From positions 168,269 to 232,268 of the forward strand of contig JACCGJ010020011.1 of assembly GCA_013407085.1 (NCBI GenBank): a stretch of 64,000 nt of DNA, written 5' to 3'. The stretch comes from Atriophallophorus winterbourni. Its lineage: Eukaryota; Platyhelminthes; Trematoda; Plagiorchiida; Microphallidae. A program made the translations under genes and the position numbers. A model generated the notes under the pieces. That model saw only the letters and a list, made by a program, of their open reading frames with translations. It searched no databases and was not told the DNA's origin. This document shows, one piece after another, positions 54,276 to 64,000 of this stretch. Numbering within the stretch: position 1 is the first letter of the stretch; each line of letters starts with the position of its first letter.

Positions 54276-54905
54276 ACCACAGCACGGAATCAGGAAAAAC
54301 GATCTTGCCTGGCCAATTGCTATTAGAAAAAAGAAGCCTGGTCTAAGCTACTGGGTACGGGCAGGATAGTCGACGTAATTTATATAGATTTCTCAAGAGT
54401 ATTCGAACCTGTGAATCATGAACTGCTCTTGTGGAAACTCATTACTTACGGAGTAGATGGTAAACCCTATGCATGTATTAAAGAATAGCTAATATCCAGT
54501 GCGATGTAGCTACGAGTGAAAAATGAGCTGTCCGAGTAGATTTAAGTTGCCCGTTGTGTCCAGCAAGGATCAGTCATCAGACCGCTCTTGTTTCATTTAT
54601 ATATAAACGACTTGCTTATTATAGTACAGTTTTCAGTGCTTATTTTTGCAGATGACGCATAGCTTTGACGTATGTTAAACTCCACATCCGATATACATAT
54701 CCTGCAACGGGATCTCGATATTATTTATCCCTGATCCCTAGATAAAGAAATGCAACTGAAGGACTCGGAATGCAGCCTAATTTCGCTCAATAACAAGTTG
54801 ACGGCAATGTAACCTGTAAACTAATGTCAACCTACATCCGCCCTCATATCATATATGCTATACAGGCAATATGTTTCGATATTTTTTCCATCCAAACGGA
54901 TGTAC
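54276..54905 (+). pseudogene. Third CR1-like LINE reverse transcriptase fragment, heavily decayed
   Basis: Across many stops the plus strand reads AQHGIRKNDLAWP, IDFSRVFEPVNHELLLWKLI (motif A region with DFSRVFE), QQGSVIRPLLFHLYINDLL (motif B) and IFADDA (catalytic box). The sequence differs from families C and D. No frame longer than about 40 codons survives, so it is an old insertion directly 3' of family C copy 3. Confidence 0.65.
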
Positions 54906-55074
54906 ATTTCGTGGGTTTGTACAGCTTAGCCTTTTACCCACATATGTGAATAAATCAATGGATGAATAAAATGCATGCGAAAAACCGTGCTGTCCCAATA
55001 GTAGAGCAAAGAGAAGTGCTATAAACTTATTTCCATATGCTCAGTTTTGTAGAAAATCGAGTTACTAGATGCTG

Positions 55075-56250
55075 ACTTAAAGGGAGCTGTTTTAAGTTTG
55101 TTTGGACCAATAACTCCCTAGATTCAATCATGTATACTATAAAAAGTTTCGGTCTCCGGAGCTTTATGGATACTGTAGCTAAATTTAATCCAATAGTCAT
55201 TTGGAAAACGTCTAGTAGTCTGTGACCTAATTTCTAGATGCTCTTAGAAAGTGTCACTTTTCATTTGTTGGTTACATTAGGAGTTTAAGAATGCTGAACG
55301 TTTTTCGTTGCAAAAAGACAGTCATCTCAGAAAGTTTTATTTCAAACAAGTTGCTTGTACGAGCTTTCTTCGGACAGTAAGTGGAATGTGAGACTCGGAA
55401 TAGGCAGTTTTTTATAGATTCCCAGTTTTATGAAGCCGATTCCGGTGGGGTTGTTTTGTTAAACACGGTTGCGGAGGCTTTCGTACGTATCTAATATTAC
55501 TGCGCCTAACACGAATAGGATTAAGCTGATGTCAACGATTAGAGCGAGGATGCTTCTAAGAGAATTTATGCTGCGGTTTTGTTTGAAAGAATGTGTTTCC
55601 GACCAAAAGACTGAACTATGTTCATTTTTCAAAAAGGCATTGTCCGTTTTTATTGGTTTTAAATACTCCGAACCTTCCGAGAAGAAGAAACGTAATCTGC
55701 ACCAACTCTGGCATTTATATCACCCAATTCCACTACACAGTTTTCTGTGGCACGTTTTTGAGGACTGTTGTGATCTTATGATGAAAAGCATCTGTTTCAG
55801 CAGGCGTCGCTGTGAGCGTCTGTACATGAACGTTGACCAACATAATGGTATTAGTAACGCACTTCAGATTTAGAGTCCAAATCCATTCGCTCCGACTGCT
55901 TCTCGGGTTTGCTGCATTTAATAGGCCGTCTCGCAAGGAAAACCCAACTCCATGAGGTCGAGGCTCATCGCTACACCTTCCTTTTCAAATAATGTGTAAT
56001 CTCTTTTTGTTAGCTTACCGGGGTCTGATAATCTCGTCTCCAGCAGGGTAGCTACGTAGACATTTAACCTTTTTAGCTGATTGCTAACCACAGCTGATTT
56101 TCTCACGCCTTTGATATTCGAGAGGACGTCATTAAATCCTGGAAGCATCCATCGGACTTTCCAGGGTCTCAATTTCAGAACTGACCTTTGTTGTTTAGTA
56201 ATTCGTTTCGCTGGTGCCTAAATATACAGACTGCTTGTCGGTTTATTCCT
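55075..56250 (-). pseudogene. Family B RTE-like LINE, 3' truncated decayed copy
   Basis: Right to left on the minus strand: start region with SALVSNQ-like ELKRLNVYVATLLETRLSDP in place of the LQETR box (55,918-56,172), the GDLNARVG-equivalent region at 55,690-55,760, the endonuclease C-terminus around 55,380-55,540, and the post-endonuclease linker to 55,075. Reverse transcriptase is absent. The block order equals 26,650-27,977 of the long copy. Loss of the 3' half is unusual for LINE insertions, which normally lose the 5' end, so a later deletion or rearrangement is likely. Confidence 0.78.
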
Positions 56251-56540
56251 AATCCCCATGCAACCAATGAGGATAGCAGATCGTTGCGAGACGGCACCTT
56301 ATTCACCTTGGGCTGCCCAGCTTGAGGCGGGCGATAGCCGTCTAATGAAACCTTAAAGTCTCTTCCACCGTCGGGTGCAGCCACATGCGCTGGCCTTTAC
56401 GCCAGTCAATCCAAAGCTTCAAACCGCTATCTGCTTCTTCCTGTGTTATTATGGGTAGAAGCGGAATGCATTCCTCCGTGCGTTGTGATGCACGACAGGG
56501 CAGTTCATTACGGATAACTAGGACAGCAACAAAATACACT
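56251..56540 (-). other. 5' leader of the family B copy
   Basis: Matches 27,960-28,230 (GCTTGAGGCGGGCGATAGCCG, CTTCCTGTGTTATTATGGGT) and, in part, 300-376. Confidence 0.6.
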
Positions 56541-56759
56541 TATGAAGGTACAGATTACCACAGAAATCAACAGGGATGCTGGGTCAGATAAAGCAATCAT
56601 AAACATGTGAACTGTAGACCAGTGCATAGCAAGAAATTGGATTTCTTTGTCAAAATTGAATGAAGGTCATCGTATGATCGTTGTGATTGCCCAACCAAAT
56701 GGTTGAATTATATATCTGACCATGTAATGAAAATAATGTTATCGTTTGTCGCTCCCCCA

Positions 56760-57480
56760 AAACCTTTGTAAGAAGTTTCACACGTCCGTTGAATCGGTAG
56801 TGATTATATCTTCATAATCGTCTGAGATTCGTCTATTTTGGAATCCCATGGTTAGAATTGTTAACCTGAAAGTGCATAAGGGAATATCTAAGGTCGTACT
56901 ATTGGCCATAGTGTGATTCTGACGTCCACGTCCAGGTTGTGCACATCTTATGACAGGAGGAACTCTGCTGATGATCATTTGTTTGGTAACCCTCAATGGA
57001 ACGTCGTTCGATTGACTCAGTGAATACGTTGGATTATTTCCGATGATGTCTCCTTCCTACGAGTTTTGAAAGCCTCGATAAGGGCATCGTCACAACGCTT
57101 AATTTTTCCATGCGATTCAGTGAGAGAGCGCTGGGAGAGTTTTTTTCGATATTTTTGGCACGGCAGAACGTTTCGAACGATGTTGAGGATAAATGAGGAC
57201 AGTTTTCCGAAATTATTAATTTTTTTATTCCATATTGACTTGATATACGTTTTAGTTCATTGATCGTCGTCGTGGTGTTTGGTGGGGTCTCTTGCGTGAT
57301 TTCTGACCATTATTTGTGAACGTCAAAGCTGAGGAGATCTATCGTGCATTTGACCTCTCCAGCGAAGAAGACGACTGATTGTTGTGGTGAAGATTTGACA
57401 TTTTATTGACATTCAAGGCAGCTAGTGACCGAATTCTCGATTTCTGAATCGATGTCACACCTAATTTGAAATCCTGTACA
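56760..57480 (-). pseudogene. Ty3/Gypsy integrase remnant
   Basis: On the minus strand from about 57,420 the frame reads CLECQ, later WSEITQETPPNTTTTINEL and KRISSQYGIKKLIISENCPH, SSTSFETFCRAKNIEKTLPA, and ends in a 72-residue open stretch with RVPPVIRCAQPGRGRQN (56,778-56,996). That is the order of the zinc-finger end, catalytic core (around the second Asp region and the FC..NI block) and C-terminal part of a Gypsy integrase. It is related to the integrase at 45,212-45,325. Several stops; inactive. Confidence 0.6.
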
Positions 57481-59154
57481 AATCCCATTACAGTTTATCA
57501 CAATTTACAACAGAATTTATTTGCGTCGAAATTTATCCACCAATAATAAAACATTGAATAATACAAGGATGATAAAATAATAATGTATAGAAGAAAAATA
57601 AGCTGGCAACGAGCAGATCCTTGGTGTAGTCAGCTGGTGGTTTTAATATTTTTAGATAGCAATCAATAAAGTCACACGTGTGCTTGACGATCTGAAAATA
57701 GTCGCATAAACATGAAAGGAGTAGATCGCAGCCTACTACAAGCATTAGTTTTTGTATCCGAATGATGTTTACCTCATTCAAAAGCATTAGAAATGCCCAA
57801 GTAACAGATTTGCAGGTAATTAATTATATGCAATATCTACGTCCAGTCGTCTAAAGCTATGATAAGACTCGTGCAGACCAGGTGATGTACTTAGGTGTCG
57901 AGGCTATCTGAGAAGCGAGCCATTATCGAATTTTTGGATTTGGGATTAGTTCCTTATAACCGCCCCGTCCATGACAACCGTGGAACCTGATAACATCTAG
58001 CGAATAAAATGAAAACTATTTTAAATTTAGCTAGACTGATTGCCCCATGATCCCATCCGACATGGAATGAAAGCCTTCAGTGACCGCAGCTTTACGGATG
58101 TCAATGCTTTAGCCCAATAATCACTCACAGCGTCCGGGAGTCTATTGGATTTTATTTTCAGCTAACATAACAATGTCTAAGATTTTATGTGTTGATACTA
58201 ATTTAAATACAAAGAATTCTAACCGCCAAAGTTTATGATCACGGTAATCAACGAATCATCAGATTCGGACCCGTCGCTCGTTCATGCACAAATCAGAATA
58301 TGTGAAGATATAGTGTCGCCGTTTAAGATTTTTTATAATGAATATCAGATTTCTTTGGTCAGAGTGATCATTTTGTGCTAGGCTACAAAATTGTATGCAG
58401 CAATATACAGGTATGTGAGTACGTGAATCTGTTCATGGGGATTGACTACCCGAGTGTAAGTGAAGCGCTTGGTTTATTAAGTTGGCGTGTGCTTGACAAT
58501 CACGACACCGATACACATTGAAACGCAATCACAGTAAGTCTTTAGTCACATATATATCAAAATTCGGGGTTTGTTGATGGGGGATAAGCAAGGGACTTTC
58601 GCTTTATGCTTTGTAGTCGCACGAAAAAGTGGTCTGCAATGGAACTAAGTTTGCATTTAACTCAGAAATACTATGTATGATGCCACTTGGTGAAAATTTT
58701 GGTAGAACAGATTCATCGCTCGCATTCAAAATGACCGTCATTTTCTCTCATGAAAATGCTACATCGGATTTTTAATGCTGAATCGAGCGCGGACCAGGAT
58801 TGCTCGCTGTGCTTACGGAAAATGGAATACCAGCCTACGCGAAGTTATAACTGATACTCGCTCAAATTTATGCAAAAGAATCACGTCCGTTAACAATCAT
58901 ATTCTTAGAAGAATTATCAACATCAACAATGACACAACAACTGAATAATAGCGAGCGATTCGAGCGCTTGCCCAAGAATAACTTTGCGATTCTGAATTTG
59001 AACATAGTGGTTCTTTGTTAGAACCCTATATGACAGTCTCTTAAAAGTTTAACTTTGTTTACCGCTTCTCCACTGTTTCAAAGATAAATGTACCAGATCA
59101 TACTGTCTTCAAGTATAGTGCTACGAGGACTTGTTTCGAGTTGACAAGTAGAAG
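57481..59154. other. Sequence without recognised genes
   Basis: No motif-bearing frame. The block at 57,840-58,180 is somewhat less AT-rich and could be an unrecognised old element. Confidence 0.4.
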
Positions 59155-60395
59155 ATTCGCCTCAGTTCGCGTACCGCAAAAATCGTTCGACAGCAGACGC
59201 ACTCGCGTTGCTAACTGGCCATGTATCCCGGTCATTGGATTCGAAATCAAAATCGGTACAGGTTTGTTTTCTTGATTATACCAACGCTTTCAGAAGTTCT
59301 TTGCTCAGAAAACTTCATGATTGTGGTGTACCCCTGAAACTAGTTCACTGGATAGCGTCCTATTTTAAGGACCGCGTGCAGTATACTGCCGTGAATGGTA
59401 AAGTGTCCAATTCTGTAACGATTTCTCGCGGTGTTCTACAAGGCGCAATACTTTTTCCCTTCTTATTTTCTATTCACATTTCTGATCTTCCTTGCTTTCA
59501 TTCCACTCTTATTCTGAAATATGCTGATGACATTGCTGTTGTTTTTGACCACCATAGACGTGCTGACTCTCCCACATCTGAATTTATTATCAATGACATT
59601 GGCCAGTGGTCATCCTCGCTCGGCTTATCGTTAAGCCCTGAAAAATGCAGAGGTAATATTTTCAAACTTAGCTGGTCAGCGTCGTAAAACTCTGCTTCAA
59701 GGAATTCCCACGATTCCCTTCAATGGCTCGAACTTCAACAGAAGCGCATGTTTCAATTATCTTGGCGTCATTTTATCACAGAGTCTCAAATGGACCGATC
59801 ATGTGACTGCACAGTACTTGAAGGTTAGAACGTTATCATTTTACGCCTTACGTCTGCGTTCTTTAGCTGTTCCTCCTGATGTAGTTAGATGTTTTGTTTT
59901 TTCTTGCATTGTTCCCATTTTAATCTACGCATCCTCTATAATTTTTCCTGGTATTTTGAAAATGATTTTTTGATCAGAAGAGGAATCAAATTAATTTCAA
60001 GATTGAGCTCTTCCTCCACCGAGTTAATTCGTGATATGATCGTCGAACGCCACTTTCGTGAATGTGACAGATTGATCAGAGTCATAACGTCTGATAATGC
60101 ACACCCACTGCATGAGGTCCTTATGGCTTGCAGATCGTTCCCAGCCACGCGTAGTCAACATATCGTCCTGTATGCAAAAACTGAGAAATTCAAAAATTCT
60201 TTTATTCCTCACCTGGCTCGATATTTGGTTGATCATATAAAAGTTATTCTCGATTTGAGGAAGAAACTGACAGTATAATAACTGAAGTGGGATCATCTTT
60301 ATTTGACATGTATTTTTTAAATGTACATTTTATTACATGTGGTCGAATTAATTGTATCACTGAAAATTCGTGTACTCGAATAGTGCCATTTTTCT
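59155..60395 (+). pseudogene. Family E CR1/Rex-type LINE reverse transcriptase, 5' truncated
   Basis: Starts inside the reverse transcriptase at FAYRKNRSTADALALL. Open 59,208-59,687: VCFLDYTNAFRSSLLRKL (motif A), GVLQGAILFPFLFSIHISDL (motif B) and ILKYADDIAVVFD (catalytic box), then IGQWSSSLGLSLSPEKC. After a frameshift near 59,690 and another near 59,940 the C-terminal part is open 59,889-60,278. The last ~780 bp and the 3' untranslated region match the minus-strand copy at 15,761-16,612 almost base for base, so the two inserted from closely related sources. The 3' end at about 60,395 is followed by a TTC-rich tail. Confidence 0.85.
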
Positions 60396-60599
60396 TCTTC
60401 TTCAACTGACGACGGCAAACAGCCAGAAACCGGTAATGGAGTGTGTTATATTTACAAGTAAGCACAAAGCACTTATTCCCGAAAGAACAGCAAGAACAAA
60501 CGACCGGACTTGTGAACGAAACCAGTGTTATATTATCGATGGACAAAGTTTAAATGCGTGGCGCGTGAGTAAGTGATAGATCGGAAATCAATAAGTCAA

Positions 60600-61748
60600 C
60601 GCACACAGCGGACAGGTCTATGCAGCGTAGACACAACACCACTCTCTCCTTTACTGTTCGAGCCAATCCGCCACGCTTGGTAGTGGTCGACGGGTTTACG
60701 TACCCTGAGCGTTCTTCGCAATTGGCTATACCCTCCAGCTTGTGGTTGCTGCGTTGCTCTGTCACATACGGGCAGTTGTAATGGCCGATCCCCGGAAGCC
60801 CTATAGACGCGTCTGGCATTAACTTTTGTACCATCCTCTAATTCGTAAGTGCCGGGTGTACACACAGTTTTTATTTTCGTGGGTGCTTTGAAAGCGCTCT
60901 CCCCCTTGAACCAATTTTGTTTTTTAACGCGCAAAGTTGAACCACGTTGGAGTGTTTGCCCATGCCGCCTGTATTTGTTTTTATAACATTGTCGACGAAG
61001 CTGCTCGTCATTATTGATTCTCTGCGCCGGTCGAAATGCGGCATTTAACTTTGTGCGAACTTGTCTCCCAAACATAAGCTCACTGAGAACTTGTCTCCCA
61101 AACATAAGCTCACTGAGAGTTTTTGACGTCACCTCACCACAAAGTAGTGCCTCAGGCCATTTGGTGTAGAAGCAAGTTGTAACAAGCATGTTTCTTTTAG
61201 ATGACGGAGCTTGCATAAAAGGGCCCATGATGTCAATTGCTATCTTGCCCAAAGGGTGCATAGGATAGTCAATCGGTTGAATGGGGGGTTGTATTGGTAT
61301 GGCACATTTATCAGCGTGTTGACATCATGCACATTGACGAACAGCAGCTTCAATTGAGGCATTCAGTCTTGGCCACCAATAGTATTCACGAATACGTGAT
61401 TTAGTTCGTACAATTCCGGGATGTCCTTCGTGGCCACATGCAATCACTGTTGGCTATTAAAGTTTCCGGAACAACGATACGGTTGCCTCTTGTGATGCAA
61501 TGATCCACGAGAGACAAATCGTGTCTCACAGCATAGAACGGATTCAACTCAACAGGAATAAGCTTCTTACTTGGCCAAGCAGTCTGGAGGTATCCGCGAA
61601 GCTTTTTTAGTAAACTATCTTTTTCGGTATGATCATTTATCAACCTCTGTGTTATAGCTCCCAGATGGTTAACCTCCAAATTAGCAATCAGTGTCACCTC
61701 GGTTAGATCTTCATTTTCATCAACATTTTCCATTGGTAAACGAGACAA
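60600..61748 (-). pseudogene. Ty3/Gypsy integrase (C-terminal half of pol), internally deleted
   Basis: Right to left on the minus strand: the linker after RNase H (61,401-61,748), the zinc-binding domain near 61,300-61,440 (GHEGHPGIVR, YYWWPRLNA, C.QHADKCA) and the start of the catalytic core, HPLGKIAIDIMGPFMQAPSS (61,200-61,260) with the first catalytic Asp. After KWPEALLCGEVTSKT the sequence jumps to a C-terminal LSELMFGRQV segment, so the part that should hold the second Asp and the Glu is missing. A 30-bp segment is then duplicated in tandem at 61,057-61,086 and 61,087-61,116. A C-terminal region follows to about 60,600. Confidence 0.78.
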
Positions 61749-63475
61749 AGCATCCGGGACGCGGTTTTGTGATCCAGGAATATATTTTATTCAAAGTCGT
61801 AAGCTAACAATATGGAATACCAGCGACTGATTCGAATGGGCTTCTGTCCTTTATTCCCGCGGCACAACAGGGTTGTCAGTGCTGTATGGTCAGTTCGCAG
61901 TGTGAAACGACGGCCGAAAAGGTAAATATGCCAACGTTCACAGGCCCAAAGGCAAGCCAGTGCTTCTTTTTCTCCCACTGAGTAGTTTCTCTCGATTTTC
62001 GATAAGGTACGTGATGCATAGGCAATAACTTTTTCAGTCCCCTGCTATATCTGTGACAGAACTGCTCCAAGCCCAACATCTGACGCGTCAGTTGTAACAA
62101 ACGTAGGGCAACCCTCATCAAAAATAGACACTGTGGGAGATGAGGACACCATCCGGCGGATCTGATTATATGCGTCATCCTGAGCCGACTTCCATTCGAA
62201 TGCTACGTGACGTCTGGTGAGCCGACGTAGGGGCTCTGTGATTGTGGCAAAATTATGTAAATGTCGAAGGTAATAGGAACACAATCCTAGAAAATGTTTG
62301 ATCTGTTCACTGTCCTGTGGTTTCGGGCATTGCAATATTGCCTGTGTGTTTTTAACATTCGGTCGAACGCCTGCGGATGAAATTAAATGACCCAAAAAAT
62401 TCGACTTCTTGAGCACAATATTGGCATTTCTGAATGTTCAGACGTAGGTTCAAAGAATTGAGGCGATGCAACACTGTATTAAGATTAATTTCATGCTCTT
62501 CCAAAGATGATCCGAAAACACAGATATCATCCATATAGGCAATGCAGCCGGGTATGTCGGACAATGATAATGTGATAAATTTCTGCCAGGCTGCTGGAGC
62601 GCTGTTAAGACCCATAGGCAGAACTTTGTACTGATACAATCCATTAGGTGTAAGAAAGGCTGTCAGTGGTCTAGATTCGTCTGTCAAAGGCATGTGGAAA
62701 TATGCACTTCGGATGTCCAGTTTTGAGAAGATTCTTGCTCTTGAGAGCTTCACAATCAATTCATCAGCTGTAGGAAGTAGAATTTTTCCCACAATGACAT
62801 ATTTATTAAGCATCCTTAAGTCAGTGCATATGCGAATGGTTCCGTCTTTCTTCCAAACCGCTACCAAGGGATGCACCCATTCAGAACATTGTATGGGTTC
62901 AATCAAATCATCTGCAACCATCTTGCTCAACGCATCACAAACGGAACTGCGTTTCGTCAAAGGAATGGGCCGTGGCTGAGATATAGCAAAAGGTCGAGCA
63001 TCAGACCGTAGATTTATCCTGTGCTTGCCGTTCGGGATTCGTCCCAATTCATCCCGAAACAAGTTAGGGAAACGAGGTTCCAGTTTATCAATACACACCG
63101 CAGCAATCGTCATTCTTTCAATAGAAGGGGTCACTTGCAGCGATACCATAGCATTTCGACCAAGTAACGGTTTGCTGTTAGTGTGCGATACGTAAACGGC
63201 AACAACGGATTTAAACTCCCTTTCCAGAAATAAGGGCACGTTGAGAAATCCCAGAATGGGCACAGGGTTTTTCGAGTAACTTCCAAAACATAATTCGATG
63301 GTTGAATAGGAAATGACTGTAAATGCGTACAATAAAACTCGTACGGAACGACTGTTATTGGACAAGCTGAATCTAATTCCATAGTCAAAGTTATCATTCT
63401 GTCACCCAAGCAAAAATGTACTGTACGGATATCAGAAGAAGGTAATTTGGGTTCAATTGCAGAGCATGTAGTATG
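61749..63475 (-). pseudogene. Ty3/Gypsy protease, reverse transcriptase and RNase H
   Basis: Right to left: retropepsin region at 63,131-63,475 with MITLTMELDSACPITVVP, where the usual DTG/DSG reads DSA; flap region PVPILGFLNVPL and the C-terminal LLGRNAMVSLQ after a frameshift near 63,285. Reverse transcriptase 62,400-63,120: RPIPLTKRSSVCDALSKMV, SEWVHPLVAVWKKDGTIRIC, ARIFSKLDIRSAYFHMPL (motif A), FLTPNGLYQYKVLPMGLNSA and CIAYMDDICVFGSSLEEHE (catalytic YMDD). After a frameshift near 62,405: LGHLISSAGVRPN, FLGLCSYYLRHL and RNase H FVTTDASDVGLGAVLSQI, a TAG at about 62,045, then EKEALACLWACERWHIYLFG and LRTDHTALTTLL (61,787-61,978). Gag is missing at the right end, where another element begins. 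Confidence 0.87.
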
Positions 63476-63734
63476 GTGTTTTCATCATGGTATATTTTAT
63501 TACAATAATCCTACATATTTTGTCATTTGTTTTGTTATAATGAACCATGTAAAATATGTACACAATTTGAATATACGATTCACGCCGCGCTCGTGTTCTG
63601 CTTTGGGACAAGTCTATCGTCTGATTGTTTGGGATCTGTATGCCGTGTTACGTTGAGAACTGTGTTCCGGTTTATTGCGTTCAATAACCATAGACGTACT
63701 TTGTTAGTGGTGAAATCTCCGCTGGATCAACCGC
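63476..63734 (+). repeat. Probable 5' LTR of a Gypsy-type element
   Basis: At about 63,476 the minus-strand pol stops and a segment beginning TGTTTTCATC starts. It precedes a gag-type ATG in the plus strand and contains an ATTGCGTTCAATAACC block typical of an LTR R/U5 region. The second LTR would lie outside the window, so the boundaries are inferred. Confidence 0.45.
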
Positions 63735-63825
63735 TACAAATTGGTGAGCCCGAATTTGGATTACTTTTTCACGCATTCCCGTTTACGCATTTGGCTTTCT
63801 CATTTTGCGCAATATTTTTATCAAC
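63735..63825 (+). promoter_or_regulatory. Possible primer-binding site and leader
   Basis: TTGGTGAGCCCGAATTTGG follows the inferred LTR end, in the position of a primer-binding site (a TGG start is usual). The matching tRNA was not identified. Confidence 0.4.
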
Positions 63826-64000
63826 ATGAAATCTGACAGTGAATCCACTGACGTCGCAGAGGAGAAAATATGCCATTTCACATTACCCACTTTTGATATG
63901 AGTGATCCTCGTTTATGGTTTGCACAAATTGAAGCGCTATTCGAATCATATCGCGTCACAACGCAACGAACACAGTACAATCGTGTTGTTGGCATGCTCC
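63826..64000 (+). CDS. Gypsy-type gag N-terminus (runs off window)
   Basis: The frame starts at the ATG at 63,826 (MKSDSESTDVAEEKICHFTL) and reads on as PTFDMSDPRLWFAQIEALFE and SYRVTTQRTQYNRVVGML to the window edge without a stop. The PxF...DP.LWF.QiEa.F segment is a hallmark of one large group of Gypsy gag proteins in invertebrates. It is in the opposite orientation to the pol at 60.6-63.5 kb, so it belongs to a separate, probably younger insertion. Confidence 0.75.
   Translation, partial: MKSDSESTDVAEEKICHFTLPTFDMSDPRLWFAQIEALFESYRVTTQRTQYNRVVGML

Noticed and set aside
55469..55873. 134-residue plus-strand ORF as a gene
   Set aside because: It lies antisense to the family B endonuclease and follows that repeat's limits.

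Overview
This window looks like repeat-rich nuclear DNA of an invertebrate animal, most likely a flatworm (perhaps a digenean fluke). That is inferred from AT-rich sequence, an RTE-type LINE whose reverse transcriptase resembles those I know from schistosomes and liver flukes, CR1/jockey-type LINEs, Ty3/Gypsy fragments, Penelope-like elements (PLEs) with GIY-YIG endonucleases, and a satellite carrying hammerhead ribozymes. No operons, Shine-Dalgarno sites or bacterial genes are seen. No conserved multi-exon host gene is recognisable; one small single-exon membrane-protein ORF (49,811-50,038 +) is the only host-gene candidate. LINE families A-E below are labels made for this window only. || Layout. 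1-303 (-): 5' end of an RTE-like LINE (family B). 373-8,400: AT-rich mosaic of diverged long repeats. 8,440-14,360: a two-part segmental duplication (A-B, A'-B') with 1.9 kb extra between A and B. 15,724-16,858 (-): family E and B LINE remnants, the latter forming a perfect 148-bp inverted repeat with 16,877-17,024. 17,025-19,260 (+): a nearly intact RTE LINE reverse transcriptase (family A). 20,892-24,298: a ~257-bp tandem repeat array in which 13 units carry a hammerhead ribozyme, 11 on the minus strand and 2 on the plus strand. 25,300-28,970 (-): long decayed family B LINE. 29,510-31,980 (-): family C LINE. 32,220-33,734 plus 45,212-45,325 (+): a decayed Gypsy element split by an 11.5-kb insertion. 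33,735-45,211: the insertion, a PLE cluster of one inverted truncated copy, one fragment, and three head-to-tail copies (the last two exactly 2,830 bp each), with a small 1,815-bp LTR element (393-bp LTRs, TTTAC target duplication) inside the fragment. 45,326-47,900 (+): family D LINE. 49,811-50,038: small gene candidate. 50,195-54,900: family C and D LINE copies and another LINE fragment. 55,075-56,540 (-): family B again. 56,760-57,480 (-): Gypsy integrase remnant. 59,155-60,395 (+): family E LINE. 60,600-63,475 (-): Gypsy pol. 63,476-64,000 (+): 5' end of a further Gypsy-like element running off the edge. || How the parts relate. The most interesting signal is the pair of hammerhead systems. 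The 257-bp array has every part of a type I hammerhead with a short palindromic helix III (ACCGGU), the design known from metazoan retrozymes, whose RNA is thought to self-cleave, circularise and be copied by reverse transcriptases. The nearby PLE copies carry their own hammerhead core with a palindromic helix III (ACGU) in their non-coding terminal region. A possible non-autonomous retrozyme and a possible autonomous helper of the type proposed for it therefore lie about 10 kb apart. Most coding copies carry frameshifts or stops, so the locus is largely a graveyard, but PLE copy 4 (one frameshift), family A (one stop) and the LTR element look young.
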